A DNA stretch of 64,000 bases from Apricaphanius iberus (Eukaryota; Chordata; Actinopteri; Cyprinodontiformes; Aphaniidae): NCBI GenBank assembly GCA_028564705.1, contig JAPXFQ010002924.1, positions 587,001 through 651,000 on the forward strand. Direction: 5' to 3'. Every line of letters begins with the position of its first letter. The stretch's first letter is position 1. Below the pieces are notes generated by a model, which saw only the letters and a list, made by a program, of their open reading frames with translations, made no database searches and had not been told where the DNA came from. A program made the translations under genes and the position numbers. Of the stretch, positions 12,203 through 22,760 are shown piece by piece.

Positions 12203-12424
12203 CAGCCAGGTCCATAAATATTGGGACATCGACACGATGCTAACATTTTTTGCTCTATACACCACCACAATGGATATCAAATGAAACAAACAAGATGTGC
12301 TTTATCTACAGACTGTCATCTTTTATTTGAGGGTATTTACATCTAAATCAGGTGAACGGTGTAGGAATTACAACAGTTTGCATATGTGCCTCTCTCTTGT
12401 TAAGGGACCAAAAGTAATGGGACA
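12203..12424 (+). repeat. left terminal inverted repeat of the Tc1 element
   Basis: This 222-bp arm is near-identical to the reverse complement of 13630-13851. Long TIRs of roughly 200 bp place the element in the IR/DR group of Tc1-like transposons, where transposase binds within each arm. Confidence 0.85.
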
Positions 12425-12488
12425 ATTGGCTTCTCAGCTGTTCCATGGCCAGGTGTATGTTATTCCCTCATTATCCCAATTACAATGA

Positions 12489-13598
12489 GCAGATAAAAGG
12501 TCCAGAGTTTGTTTCAAGTGTGCTATTATAATTTGGAATTTGTTGCTGTTATCTGTCAAGCTGAGATCCAAAGAGCTGTCACTATCAGTGAAGCAAGCCA
12601 TCATTAGGCTGAAAAAACGAAAGAAACCTATCATAGAGATAGCAAAAACATTAGGCGGGGCCAAAACAACAGTTTGGAACATTCTCAAAAAGAAGGAACG
12701 CACCGGTGAGCTCAGCAACACCAAAAGACCCGGAAGACCACGGAGAACAACTGTAGTGGATGACAGAAGAATCCTTTCCCGGGTGAAGAAAACTCCCTTC
12801 ACAACAGTTGGTCAGATCAAGAACACTCTCCAGGAGGTAGGTGTATCTGTGTCAAAGTCAACAATTAAGAGAAGACTCCACCAGTGTGAATACAGAGGGT
12901 TCACCACAAAATCTAAACCATTGGTGAGCCCCAAAAACAGGAAGGCCAGATTAGAGTTTGCCAAACAACATCAAAAAAAGCCTTCACAGTTCTGGAACAA
13001 CATCCTATGGACAGATGAGACCAAGATCAACTTGTACCAGAGTGATTGGAAGAGAAGAGTATGGAGACGGAAAGGAACTGCTCATGATCCTAAGCATACC
13101 ACCTCATCGGTGAAGCATGGTGCTGGAAGTGTCATGGTGTGGTCATGTATGGCTGCCAGTGGAACTGGTTTTCTTGTATTTATTGATGATGTGACTGCTG
13201 ACAAAAGCAGCAAGATGAATTCTGAAGTGTTTCGGGCAATATTATCTGCTCATATTCAGCCAAATGCCTCAGAACTCATTGGACGGCGCTTCACAGTGCA
13301 GATGGACAATGACACAAAGCATACTGCAAAAGCAACCAAAGAATATTTGAAGGGAAAGAAGTGGACTGTTTTGCAATGGCCAAGTCAATCACCTGACCTG
13401 AATCCGATTGAGCATGCATTTCACTTGCTGACGACAAAACTGAAGGGAAAATGCCCCAGGAACAAGCAGGAACTGAAGACTGTTGCAGTAGAGGCCTGGG
13501 AGAGTATCACCAGAGATGAAACCCAACGTCTGGTGATGTCTATGTGTTCCAGACTTCAGGCTGTAATTGATTGCAAAGGATTTGCAACCAAGTATTGA
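12489..13598 (+). CDS. Tc1-like transposase, open but without an in-frame ATG at its N-terminus
   Basis: The frame has no stop from about 12489 to the TGA-type end at 13598 and encodes a normal-length transposase of about 345 residues. Counting from codon 12540, the N-terminal part holds paired helix-turn-helix DNA-binding sequence, followed by a GRPR AT-hook-like motif (residues 65-68). The catalytic triad is complete: D159 in WTDET, D256 in MDND and E291 in SPDLNPIEHA, with 34 residues between D256 and E291 (DD34E). The C-terminus ends GFATKY. The odd point is the start: no in-frame ATG precedes the catalytic domain. Codon 12558 is AAG where related proteins, as I recall them, have their initiating ATG just before RSKE. 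The first in-frame ATG encodes residue 199. Translation of a full protein from this copy is therefore doubtful, although its TIRs could still be mobilised in trans. Confidence 0.85.
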   Translation, partial: ADKRSRVCFKCAIIIWNLLLLSVKLRSKELSLSVKQAIIRLKKRKKPIIEIAKTLGGAKTTVWNILKKKERTGELSNTKRPGRPRRTTVVDDRRILSRVKKTPFTTVGQIKNTLQEVGVSVSKSTIKRRLHQCEYRGFTTKSKPLVSPKNRKARLEFAKQHQKKPSQFWNNILWTDETKINLYQSDWKRRVWRRKGTAHDPKHTTSSVKHGAGSVMVWSCMAASGTGFLVFIDDVTADKSSKMNSEVFRAILSAHIQPNASELIGRRFTVQMDNDTKHTAKATKEYLKGKKWTVLQWPSQSPDLNPIEHAFHLLTTKLKGKCPRNKQELKTVAVEAWESITRDETQRLVMSMCSRLQAVIDCKGFATKY

Positions 13599-13629
13599 AA
13601 TGTATAAGTTTGATTTATGGTTCTTATTC

Positions 13630-13851
13630 TGTCCCATTACTTTTGGTCCCTTAACAAGTGGGAGGCACATATTCAAACTGTTGTAATTCCTACACCGTTC
13701 ACCTGATTTGGATGTAAATACCCTCAAATAAAAGCCGACAGTCTGCAGTTAAAGCACATCTTGTTCGTTTCATGTGATATCCATTGTGGTGGTGTATAGA
13801 GCCAAAAATGTTAGCATCGTGTCAATGTCCCAATATTTATGGACCTGACTG
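13630..13851 (-). repeat. right terminal inverted repeat of the Tc1 element
   Basis: Mirror of 12203-12424, ending at the TA duplication at 13852-13853. Confidence 0.85.
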
Positions 13852-13853
13852 TA

Positions 13854-14715
13854 GTAGGCAAAAATCGGTATGCGAGTGATGTAGTATATTAGAATCTCCA
13901 GTATGGATTGGTGTAGTAGGCATAAAGTTACCGAATGTGTACTACCACCACAGTAAGCAGCCAGTTTATGCTACGCAATCCCACAATGCAGCGGAAGCCC
14001 CGAAATCGTAGAAGAGTGAACTTGGCTTCCGAGGAACTGTAAAACATTGACAACGCTGCAATTTCGGCATATAAATATAAAAGTTTAACGATGTTACTGA
14101 TTACTGTAATTGTTTTTTGACTACTGATTAAACATTTATGTTGATATGGTCATGTTTAACGGGACCAAAGGCAACCTTATGTATCGTAAACATCCAGCAC
14201 AATGGTGGCACAGTGCGTCCGATTCCATGCCTACTACTTGCTCATTTCCTACACAGTATTAGTCTAAAGTGTGTGGAGCAAAGCAGCGTCTTATAATCCG
14301 AAAATTAGAGTATATGATTCCATTGAACTGGAATCAAATACCAAAAGAACTGGGTTCTATATAACTTGATATAGTATGTTTGTCCATTAAAATGCCTTAA
14401 GATGATATTTGTTATGAAAATTTGCATTGTGAAAAAAATAAATAAATACAGTCAAATAGTCAAATAATAAACATAAAAACCATGTAAAATATTTTTTCTC
14501 ACTATATTTATCCTGCTTTGTATCAAATAATCCCAAGATTTGGGCAGTACTTCAGGTGTCTTACCCTTTGGTCCAATGTCTCTGTTCTGGTTGCATCACA
14601 CCATCCAAGCTACACTCCAATTCTTTTCAGTCCTTGCTGTGAAGTGGCGTTGCTGCATGTTTACAGACCCATGTAAGCAAGTGTGTCTGGATTGCCTGTT
14701 CCCTTGACTGTCTAC

Positions 14716-14717
<2 letters not shown>
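13854..14717. other. unclassified DNA, probably an older repeat hosting the Tc1 insertion
   Basis: Several TACTAC/GTAGTA blocks flank both sides of the Tc1 element (12184-12200 and 13853-14260), so the Tc1 may sit in an older repeat. No coding potential is seen. Confidence 0.25.

Positions 14718-14756
<39 letters not shown>
14718..14756. repeat. (AT)n microsatellite
   Basis: An uninterrupted run of about 39 bases of alternating A and T. Confidence 0.95.
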
Positions 14757-14758
<2 letters not shown>

Positions 14759-16161
14759 CAGATAATAACTGGGAGAGCTAGAGTCGAAGAGAGAGAAAGA
14801 GCATAATCAAACCTTTGGTTATGCCTCTTCTCTTCTGCTCAAGACCACCAGAGATATCCTGCACTTAATTGTTGAGGGGACCTGAAGTTCCAAAGCACCA
14901 GCCTTGAAAAGCAGCTTTAATTAGACATGGTATCGGGACAGTATCTCCAAAGCGGTCAGATCCACAGCCACAGAAAGCACACAAACACCCCAACACACAG
15001 ACAAAATGCACAGCACCTCTCTGTTTATGTACAAAGCCAGCCCAGGGATTTAACTGAGATATATCAGATTCATGCTCACAGTCACTTGGGTATTTTTTCT
15101 TTTTATTGATTTTCAGGGAGGAAGTGGCTCTAAGTAGAATCTCCTCTGTGATAATCTTCTTTTTGCGACAAAAGCAGTGATTAGAAGGAGGAGTCCTGCT
15201 GCTTTCAGCAGTAATTGAGCACTAATCAATCATCAATCTCCAGAAGATGTTCTACAAAGCACTCTAGGTCAGTTGCTATTTTTGACCTGTGCAGCCTCTA
15301 ATAGGACTTTTCTTCAGATGGAAAAACCAAACATACCACTACATTATAACAATACTCCAAATTAATAACTGAGTGTATATTTATTGTTTTGAATGATAGA
15401 GGCATACCAGCTATATGTCTCCAATAAGCATTATTGTCATTTTCCATTGCAATTAATTGTAATTTGAGTTGATTACCACAAGATGTTGACAGTTAAATTC
15501 AGTACTTGAAAACCATATTTTTGGATCCGGTTTAAATCGGCTCTGCCCTATCATTTACACGTCATTTTCTATTTTTTTCCCTTTCCCATCACAACGTAGA
15601 GCCCTTTGTTTTCTCCAGAATCCACTGAACATTTTTCATATCATGTTTAAATCTAAGCCTTGCAGGGGAGAAACAAAGGAAACTAGGTGTTATACGAAGA
15701 GAATTGTTTGAACAAATACAAAAATCTTTTTCCAGACAGTAAAATGAGATTACAGAGAATTTTAGCGAGGAAGTCACAAATTTGTAGATGGGCCACAGAA
15801 GAGCAAATCAATCGAAGTCAAGATCAAAGTCTAGACGACCCCCCCCCCCCCCGTGCTCTGTCTCTGATTGTGAAGATTATGGAGGAGGATGAGAAAATAG
15901 ATCAGATTGTCTGATCTTCATGGAGAAAGACCTCAAGTGCTGTTTTAGTTGATTTGGAGAAGGGATCAAAAGAATCTTGTTTCCTACATCAGTCTGATTG
16001 GATTAATAAATCAATACCATCTCCACCCGCCCAAGTTTTTACCCAGGCTATTTTTAAGAATTGGGTTACAGAACATCATCAAAGGACCTCTGATCAGTTG
16101 GCACACATTTTATTTAGAGTAGTACAGAAATTGGAAGCTGTCTATTTTACCAGAGGGGGAA
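14757..16161. other. intergenic DNA with a poly-C run
   Basis: A run of 14 C residues lies at 15839-15852. About 15180-15290 is non-repetitive with TAAT-type motifs (TAATTGAG, CTAATCAATC) and could be regulatory, but nothing proves it. No gene is seen. Confidence 0.4.
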
Positions 16162-16262
16162 CAGTCAATTCAGTTTATTTATATAGCGCCAATTCACAAC
16201 AGATGTCATCTCAAGGCATTTTACAAGACAAGTCATTTCAATACAATTATACAAACATTTAA
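16162..16262 (-). repeat. L2-like LINE 3' tail (inverted)
   Basis: The reverse complement carries AAATGCCTTGAGATGACAT, then TTGGCGCTATATAAATAAAC, the same tail as at 8.1, 22.4 and 60.15 kb. Confidence 0.65.
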
Positions 16263-16299
16263 GTACCTTAAAAAGTTTTCTATTTAAGGAATCCCAGCA

Positions 16300-17295
16300 G
16301 ATTGCATTGAGTTATTAATGTGAGGTTGTGCTTAATATCCCATTGAGACAGTGTCTTGCCCCCGTCCAAAATCAAATAGATTAAAAGTTAACATAACTTA
16401 TATTGACACTCAAACACACTAAAACATATATTTTCTGCTAGTGTACTCAACATTTAGGGAACTCTCTGTGTTTCACACAATTTTGTTCTGCGTCATAAGG
16501 TTTTGCTAGCTTAGTTACAGTAGCTTAGATTCATTGCGGCTATGGCTACTCTTGTGTCAGATCATTAATTACTTCCTTGCCTTCTTTAGTGGTAATAATA
16601 ACTGTAATAAATTTAGCATTTTTGTAACTTTAGAAATAAGGGTGCCAGCATTGGAGGCCTGGCCAACAAAGACAGAACCTCTAGCTGTCCTCAAACAGAA
16701 CCCATGCAACTGAGACCTCAGGTCGGCTGGGTGACAATACATTGAAAGTGTAGTTCCAAAACCCTGGTATCGACCCTGGTATCGGTATCTCCATAGTCAG
16801 AAACGTGACATTAGAGATACCATTGACCACAATCAAATGCTTTTGGGGATAGAACAGGCAACATTAAGTCCTACCTTAAACTGCTGGCTAAGGATAAGTG
16901 TAAATACAGTAAGGCTGTTATTTACACTGGCAGTAATGACACCTGGTTACGCCAATCAGAGGTCACTAAAATTGGCTTTGCTTTTGTATTTAAGTTGGCT
17001 AACGCTATGTCAGACTCTGTAATCTGTTCTGGTCCCCTGCCAATTGGACATTTAATGACATGTTTAGCTGCATGCTGTCATTCCACCAATGATTGCCTAT
17101 GTGATGTCCTGCAAACGATGTGAGCTACACTGATAACTGGCAAACATTTTGGGGGAACCTAGTCTGATCTGGAGAGACAGCCTCCATTCCACATTGGATG
17201 GAACAGTTGTTTCTAGAAATTTGGCAGGATTTATTAGTCCTCCTAAACACTGACAATCCAGGGTCTAAACCAGGAGGCAGAGTTATAGTTTAACC
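16300..17295 (+). mobile_element. L2-like LINE, 5' (ORF1-type) remnant
   Basis: Around 16900-17280 the decayed reading TGSNDT...SEVTKI..A.VFKLANAMSDSVICSGPLP can be followed across frames. I associate it with the esterase-like first domain of fish L2 elements. It ends at GGCAGAGTTATAGTTTAACC, where repeat R1 is inserted. The 16320-16390 stretch duplicates L2 sequence also found at 19600-19660, so more than one L2 fragment may be joined here. No frame is open. Confidence 0.6.
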
Positions 17296-19074
17296 ATAGA
17301 CTGTATATAATTAGACAAACCCTCGTTTACGTCACCCGTAGGTTTCTGAAGAGCAAAAATGAGGCCAAATGGGCGGTTCCCACCACCGCCATCCTGTTCG
17401 CGTCACTCACCTCGTCACTCTCAGAAACTCCAAAAATGGGCAAAGAGGTGGAGCTGAGAGTGGCGCTGTGAGGCTGGGGGCGGAGGGTTAACGCTCCGAG
17501 CCGACATAGCTAGAAGCTAGTCAGAAGCTAGTCAGGAGCTAACTGAAGCTAACGTAGGCTGCGGCCGGTTTTAAGCCAGAAGACCGCGGTTAAGAGACTT
17601 TTACCCCGTTTTTCAACAACGATCGCTTTAGACCCAGAAAAATCTTGAGTAGAGAAAACATATCCATATAATAAGACCCAAATAGCTCGGGTCAATACTG
17701 CTTAATATGGTGTTATTTCCATTACCATCGGTGGAGGATGAGGACATAGACGGGCTAATCTTAACAACACATCCAGCAAAAAGTAGTCACAAAGTCATCA
17801 TTAAACTCAGATCCTCTCAAAAAATAAAAGGCTTTTGACTCACCGCACATATCAGACATCCATTAATTCATGCCTCCAGCTGTGTTCCTCACACCAGTAC
17901 TGATCTAACCAGCGATCTGTCTAGAGTCCAACTCTTTAGTCTTCCAGCCTGATCTAGCCGTCTCCCGCTCTGACCAGGTCTGCCGCGGCGTCCCGGTCTT
18001 GCCGACTTTGCTGCTCTGCTGCTACCCGACCGATCGCCTGCTTCAACTCGCATGTAGAAAGAGATAAAAGCTCCGACCAGAACAGCATTCCTCTCGGCCA
18101 CCTGACCCCCTAAGCTGGTTAAGCATCAGCCAGTATAAAGCCTCCCCCCAAAGCATAAACTTCTTGGACAGTCTGTTACTGTGATCAACACCACAGCAAG
18201 CCATCTTTGCCCAATAATTGCAGATTACATCCAAAACTAAATAAACACTGCAGAGGCAACTGATTGTGGAGTTCAGAAACACCAAATGACTGAAATCTTT
18301 ACGTTAGTCCCAGGTCCCAGGCTGTGAAGAGCTTCCCCGCAAGCAGAGGGGGACAGCAGACTACGGAGCAGCTATTAGCTACAGTTAGCCACCATTAGCC
18401 ACCAGCGTTAGCCTAGACCAGGGCTGTCAAACTCATTTCCAGTTTGGGCCACATTAAAATAATATATGTCCTTAAAGGGCCGTTGTGGCAGAAAGTATAA
18501 TATAATATTAATATCTGTCTCAATGAGTACATATTTAAGTTTGACAAGTACTTCTTAAAATTAAATGATACTGAACATCTTTTCACAATGATGTGATTTA
18601 GGACTATTCAAATAAACACTTACAGCTATTTGATTTGAGTGATTTTTAGGTGCATATTAATAGAACTTAAAGGTTCTATTTATAGGATCCACTAGAGTTT
18701 TAAGGGCCACATAAATGTCTATCGCGGGCCGGATTTGGCCCCCGGGCCTTTGACAAGTGTGGCCTAGACAAACCTGTCAATCAAATGGACATGCCCCTAA
18801 TTATTCATAATTTCAAAATTAAATTACAAATAAATGGAGAAAGTCATCCCCCTCAGAGTTGTCATGATGGTAAACCTGAACTATCTGACCTATAATATTT
18901 TTTTGAACCAGGCTGTAAACATGTTTATTTTTGCTGTAAAGTTGGCCTTTTTAACATGGGAGTCAATGGGAATTTGCTCCTTTTTGGAGCCAACCCCCAG
19001 CGGATGAGGGCTGAACTGCAATTTTTGTAACTTCCGGGTTGGCTTCACATATTTTAAGTGGAGTTTGCCCCTTG
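17296..19074 (+). mobile_element. dispersed repeat family R1, copy 2, with 9-bp flanking duplication
   Basis: This unit interrupts an L2-like LINE. The direct repeat AGTTTAACC lies immediately outside both ends (17287-17295 and 19075-19083), and LINE sequence resumes beyond it. The 5' end reads ATAGACTGTATATAA and the 3' end carries GTCAATGGGAATTTGCTCC and CTTCCGGGTTGGCTTCA. I see no terminal inverted repeat. It contains a 343-bp hAT MITE, leaving about 1.43 kb of its own sequence. Its first 400 bp match copy 1 at 5575-5984, and 17890-18020 matches 54785-54960. No transposase or reverse transcriptase is visible. The class is unresolved. Confidence 0.65.
18419..18761. mobile_element. hAT MITE with perfect 8-bp TSD
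   Basis: The 8-bp direct repeat GCCTAGAC (18411-18418 and 18762-18769) flanks an element starting CAGGGCTGTCAAACTC. Its other end reads CACACTTGTCAAAGGCC on the minus strand, so the TIR is imperfect (TGTCAAA shared). At 343 bp it is non-coding. It lies inside repeat R1 and so is younger than it. Confidence 0.85.
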
Positions 19075-19083
19075 AGTTTAACC

Positions 19084-20510
19084 CACCTCTCGGCAGCTTT
19101 TGTATTGTTACCCACCCATTACCCTATAAGCCATATTGGTATTGCGACTGCACATGCTCAGGAATACGGCTTGGACCCCAAACAAACCCTCGGCTCGACT
19201 GTAAACAGCGTATGCATGCATGTGTTTTCGTTAATACAGAGCCTATTAAAGCCTCTTAAAGGCTATTTTTGGCTGACTTTCAATAATGGTCAGCCCTCAT
19301 TATGTTGTGGTTTGCTGTGGAAATGCCACTTACCACATTGAAAGGTGGAGAATGCAGTTTTGGTTTTGGTAGCATAGTCATTAGCATGCAGGTTTTGCAT
19401 AACCTTGCTGGAAGTCGATGTGAAGGAGTAATGTTTAGAACATCACATCCTTATCCGGGCTCTTACTGCTTATAAGAAGTAAAAATCCCATTAAAAAATA
19501 AATATTTAAGCTTTTCCTATATATATGTATCTTCGCTTCTGCCTGTTTGGGGTCCAAAATCCTAGAATGCATTGCATGCAACGCAATAACGAAATGATTT
19601 ATTGAGACATTGTCTTGCCCACAGCCAAAATCAAATAGATTAAAAGATAACGTAATAAGAGCAAATTCTGAAAACCTCATAAATATAAATACGACTTTGT
19701 CTAAAACTATTAAATGTGGTTTATTGAACATCAAATCTCTATACTCAAAGACTTTGTTAGTAATTGGCCTGCTTTGTGATTATTAATTTAATTTGCTATG
19801 CCTCACAGAAACCTGCATCAGGAGGATTATGTCGGTATTAATGAGCTTCTTCCAATTATAAAAAAAATCACATTCCTACTGGGTGAGGAGGAGTTGCATC
19901 AATTTTTCATTCGAATCTACAAACTAATCTAACAGCAATGAATAGCCACAGTTCTTTTGAACATCTACCCCTTAGCTTAATGACTCTAAACTTTCTGATT
20001 TTAAATTCTGACAAGAGAAGTTGTTGTCTTTGGACCAGAAGCTCTAAAATAGAAGAAGCTTAGTCAATCCCTTCATCTGGATAGCCCTAAATTGGCCTCA
20101 GATGATGACATAAAGAAGGTCGGTGTAATTTTTGACATAACATAACATACAAATCCCATATTAAACATGTTTCCAGGATTTCACCTCTGGAATTGTAAGG
20201 AAATTAGAAACATCCTGTCCAGAATTGATGATGGGAAACTAGTCCATGCATTTGTTATTCCAAGGCCGGACTACTGTAATTCCTTACTATTAGGAACTCC
20301 AAAAAATGCAATTAAAAGCCTTCAGTTGATCCAAAATGCTGCATAAAGAAGTGTGATAAATATTAAAAGGATTTCCCTGTTTTAGCTTTACTTCATTGGC
20401 TCCCTGTTAAACCCAGAATCTAATTTAAGATCCTTCTTACATACAATGCCCTTAATAATCAAGCACCATCATACATCAGAAATCTGATTGTTTCATATGT
20501 TCTTAACAGA
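19084..20510 (+). mobile_element. L2-like LINE, endonuclease and reverse-transcriptase remnant
   Basis: It continues the LINE after repeat R1. Around 19720-19900 the decayed reading NI.SLYSKT..., then LCLTET and GGVASIFH-like sequence recalls the apurinic endonuclease domain. Around 20170-20420 the reading PDYCNSLL.G.P...LQLIQNAA, then P...LHW.P, is the conserved region after the reverse-transcriptase palm in L2/CR1-type elements. Many stops and deletions make it non-functional. It is interrupted by a MITE (19131-19597) and then by a solo LTR at 20515. Confidence 0.75.
19131..19597. mobile_element. MITE with about 60-bp imperfect terminal inverted repeats
   Basis: The left end contains GGTATTGCG followed by GGCTTGGACCCCAAACA. 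The right end, read on the minus strand, contains CGTTATTGCGTTGCATGC followed by GGATTTTGGACCCCAAACAG. The arms pair over about 55-60 bp with gaps. The element splits L2 sequence that is continuous in consensus. The target duplication is not clear. Confidence 0.65.
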
Positions 20511-20514
20511 GTAC

Positions 20515-21424
20515 TGTTGGGGATTTAGAGGAAATGCAGCTATTTGGCTGTGAGTATTTAAAGGATTTCTTATGGCATTCAATAATATTAATTATGCATA
20601 ATTATTATTAACGGGGCATCACCTGACATGTCAGGAACTATATTAATAGCCAAATATATCAGTCTTGTAGTTTAGCAACTGCCTAGGGGAGGCTGAGTTG
20701 AAAAAAAAGAAATCTAGTTGTCTGTTGAACATGTACCTTGCCAATGTATATATGTAGAATAAATTGACACACAGTGACTTTCCAAAATACAAAAGTTTAT
20801 TTACAAATGAGGGGACAAAAGACAAACATTTAATCACCCAAGCTAGTAACAAACACACTACCGATTAAAACTTCTTACTTCGGACATCGGCTCCCATTTG
20901 CTCAGCTACGTAGAGATCGGCTCCGGCACTCACAGGGACAGTACCTTTCTGAAGCTCTCCAGCTCAGGAATCCATCTCTTATCGGCACTGTGGCAACAAA
21001 TTAATGCGGCTTGGGCCGGTTCAGGTCCCACTGGATCTTGGTCGGCTTCTGTATGTCCTCTTACCGAGGTCTGCAACTTAGGGAATGTTTTGGCAGGCTT
21101 TGATGATAAAATGGATTATGGATTTGTTTCATGATTGTATGTGATTCACCTGGTACAGTATAAGCAGTTTCCAGTCCCTTGGAGTGAGTCCCAGAAACTC
21201 ATGTCCTTTCCTTCGCCAGCGAAGGAAGGTGGTTGATGCTCGTCTTCCCTTGAGGAACCTCAGCTGGGCCGCTTGTAAGTAGTCTTAACTTCAGGTGGAA
21301 GGTTCCTTATATAGATTCTGCCCCCTCCCCATCCCACACACTTCCTGTGGGATTCGGGTTTCTTTTCCTCCTGTGGAACTAGAAAGCATATTAGCGCCAT
21401 ACAGTGGCTATATATGACCCAAAA
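20515..21424 (-). mobile_element. probable solo LTR (minus orientation) inside the L2-like LINE
   Basis: The L2 sequence breaks after CTTAACAGAGTAC and resumes at AGCACCTTATTTTCAG. The 910-bp insert begins TGTTGGG and ends CCCAAAA, close to the canonical TG...CA inverted ends (TGTTGGG/CCCAACA with one change). It is flanked by GTAC (20511-20514) and GCAC (21425-21428), a 4-bp duplication with one mutation. On the minus strand a TATATAAGG box (about 21315) precedes an AATAAA signal (about 20806), the expected U3-R-U5 order. No internal retroviral genes are present, so it would be the product of LTR-LTR recombination. Confidence 0.5.
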
Positions 21425-22445
21425 GCACCTTATTTTCAGACTGCACGTTTACTGGTGGTTTTTTGGATTTCGTAAATTAGGATATCTGAAAGGCTCATTG
21501 CCACCGAGTGTAGCATGTTGGTTGTCTGTACGGTTGTCTCACGGATGAAAAAACATTTTTTCTATTCACACTGGCTGCAGTGTGGTAATGGTGGGTATGT
21601 GGAGCTCACATGTACCACACGCAAAGTGAATGAGGTGTGAGTCATGAGGCTTTTCTCCCCTGGAATCAGTTCCCAGTTTTACTCTGTGAGGCAGACAGTC
21701 TACTTTTAAGACCAGGGAAAAAAACTTTCTAACGAGCTGGGTTATCCTTAGCTATTTCTGTAGTTATTCAGCTATAGGCTTAGACTCTTAGAGGTCAGAC
21801 TGACAACTTTTCTTCTCTATGCTAGTTCGATCTGCTGCTTTTCTCTTCTACTACTCTCCAGTTTTATTTTTTTACCCTCTTATTTCGACAGTTTTTTTTT
21901 CCTCATTGTTTTTCCCTCAATAGAAGCCCACCTGGGTTGGTATCCTGCTCAGCTGTAATGTCTTGTTGGAGGGGGGCATCAGCTGGGATGATGCTCCCAG
22001 TAACAAAAAATCCTCTGTGTTCTGTTATCAACTTTTTACTTTCTCTAATATAGAAATAACTCTTATATAAAATCCTTTTGTTCTTTCTGTGTCTGTGCTC
22101 TGTCTTCTCGAACCCTGAGACAGTCGTGGCTGATGGCCGCTCATACTGAGCCAGGTTCCTATGGAGGTTTCTTCCCGTTACAGGCAGATTTTCCTCCGAT
22201 TCCATCATATGTTTTCTCAGTTTAAGGGATTGTTTATAAGGATTGCTGTGGTAGGAGTCTGCATCAGCGCAACTGCCAATCAATTACTCGATGCAATGGG
22301 TTGCAATGGGCTGCTGGGATTCCTTAAAACTTTAAAATTGATGGGAATGTTTGTATTGAAATGGCTTCCTTGTGAAGTGCTTTGAAATTATATCTGTTGT
22401 GAATTGGTGCTATATAATCCGAATTGTATGAAAAAATTGAATTGA
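21425..22445 (+). mobile_element. L2-like LINE, 3' end
   Basis: The LINE resumes after the LTR with TTTCAGACTGCACGTTTACT, then GAGGCAGACAGTCTACTTTT and TTAAGACCAGG-type sequence (end of ORF2). It then runs through a long 3' UTR (CTGTCTTCTCGAACCCTGAG, GAGGTTTCTTCCCGTTA) to the AAGTGCTTTGAAATTATAT tail and ATTGAATTG end. The layout matches the copy at 59640-60205. It is non-coding. Confidence 0.7.
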
Positions 22446-22454
22446 TGTTCAACT

Positions 22455-22760
22455 TTTGTTGATCCTAAGCATACAGCCACAACTAGAAAGGTTTCGATGA
22501 AAGCATAATGCTTTTGCTAGAATGGGCAGGTCGAAGTCCAGACCTAAATACAACTGAAAACCTGCCAAAACTAGAGTGTTCTCAGAAATTCTCCATCTGT
22601 CCGACTGAGAACAGTTAGCCTTGGCTTATTAAAAAAAGGGTTACAGAGGATCATTAAAAAGCTTCAAAATGATGGAGGATAAGATTTATTTAGACTGTCC
22701 TAGATTATTGGAAAAAAATCTGCTATAAATCAAAAAACATTTTGTTGAATGTGTCTGTTC
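22455..22760 (+). mobile_element. Tc1-like transposase C-terminal relic
   Basis: GATCCTAAGCATACAGCC codes a DPKHTA-like tract, and about 22530-22565 reads WAGRSPDLNTTENL, the final catalytic-glutamate motif with the prolines altered. Stops and frameshifts surround it. Neither end is present. Confidence 0.6.

Larger units (their letters stand above)
12203..13851 (+). mobile_element. structurally complete Tc1-like transposon with 222-bp TIRs
   Basis: The outer ends read CAGCCAGGTCCATAAATATT on the left and, on the minus strand, CAGTCAGGTCCATAAATATT on the right. Both are flanked by TA (12201-12202 and 13852-13853), the Tc1/mariner target duplication. The terminal inverted repeats are long: 12203-12424 and 13630-13851, matching nearly throughout, with inner GTCCCATTACTTTTGGTCCC-type blocks. 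The element is 1,649 bp and encloses a transposase frame with no internal stop. It is by far the best-preserved transposon in the window and so probably one of the youngest insertions. Confidence 0.92.

Noticed and set aside
22161..22385. 74-codon plus-strand frame (and the 126-codon antisense frame at 21903-22283)
   Set aside because: Both lie in the L2-like 3' UTR and have no counterpart in the parallel copy at 59.6-60.2 kb.
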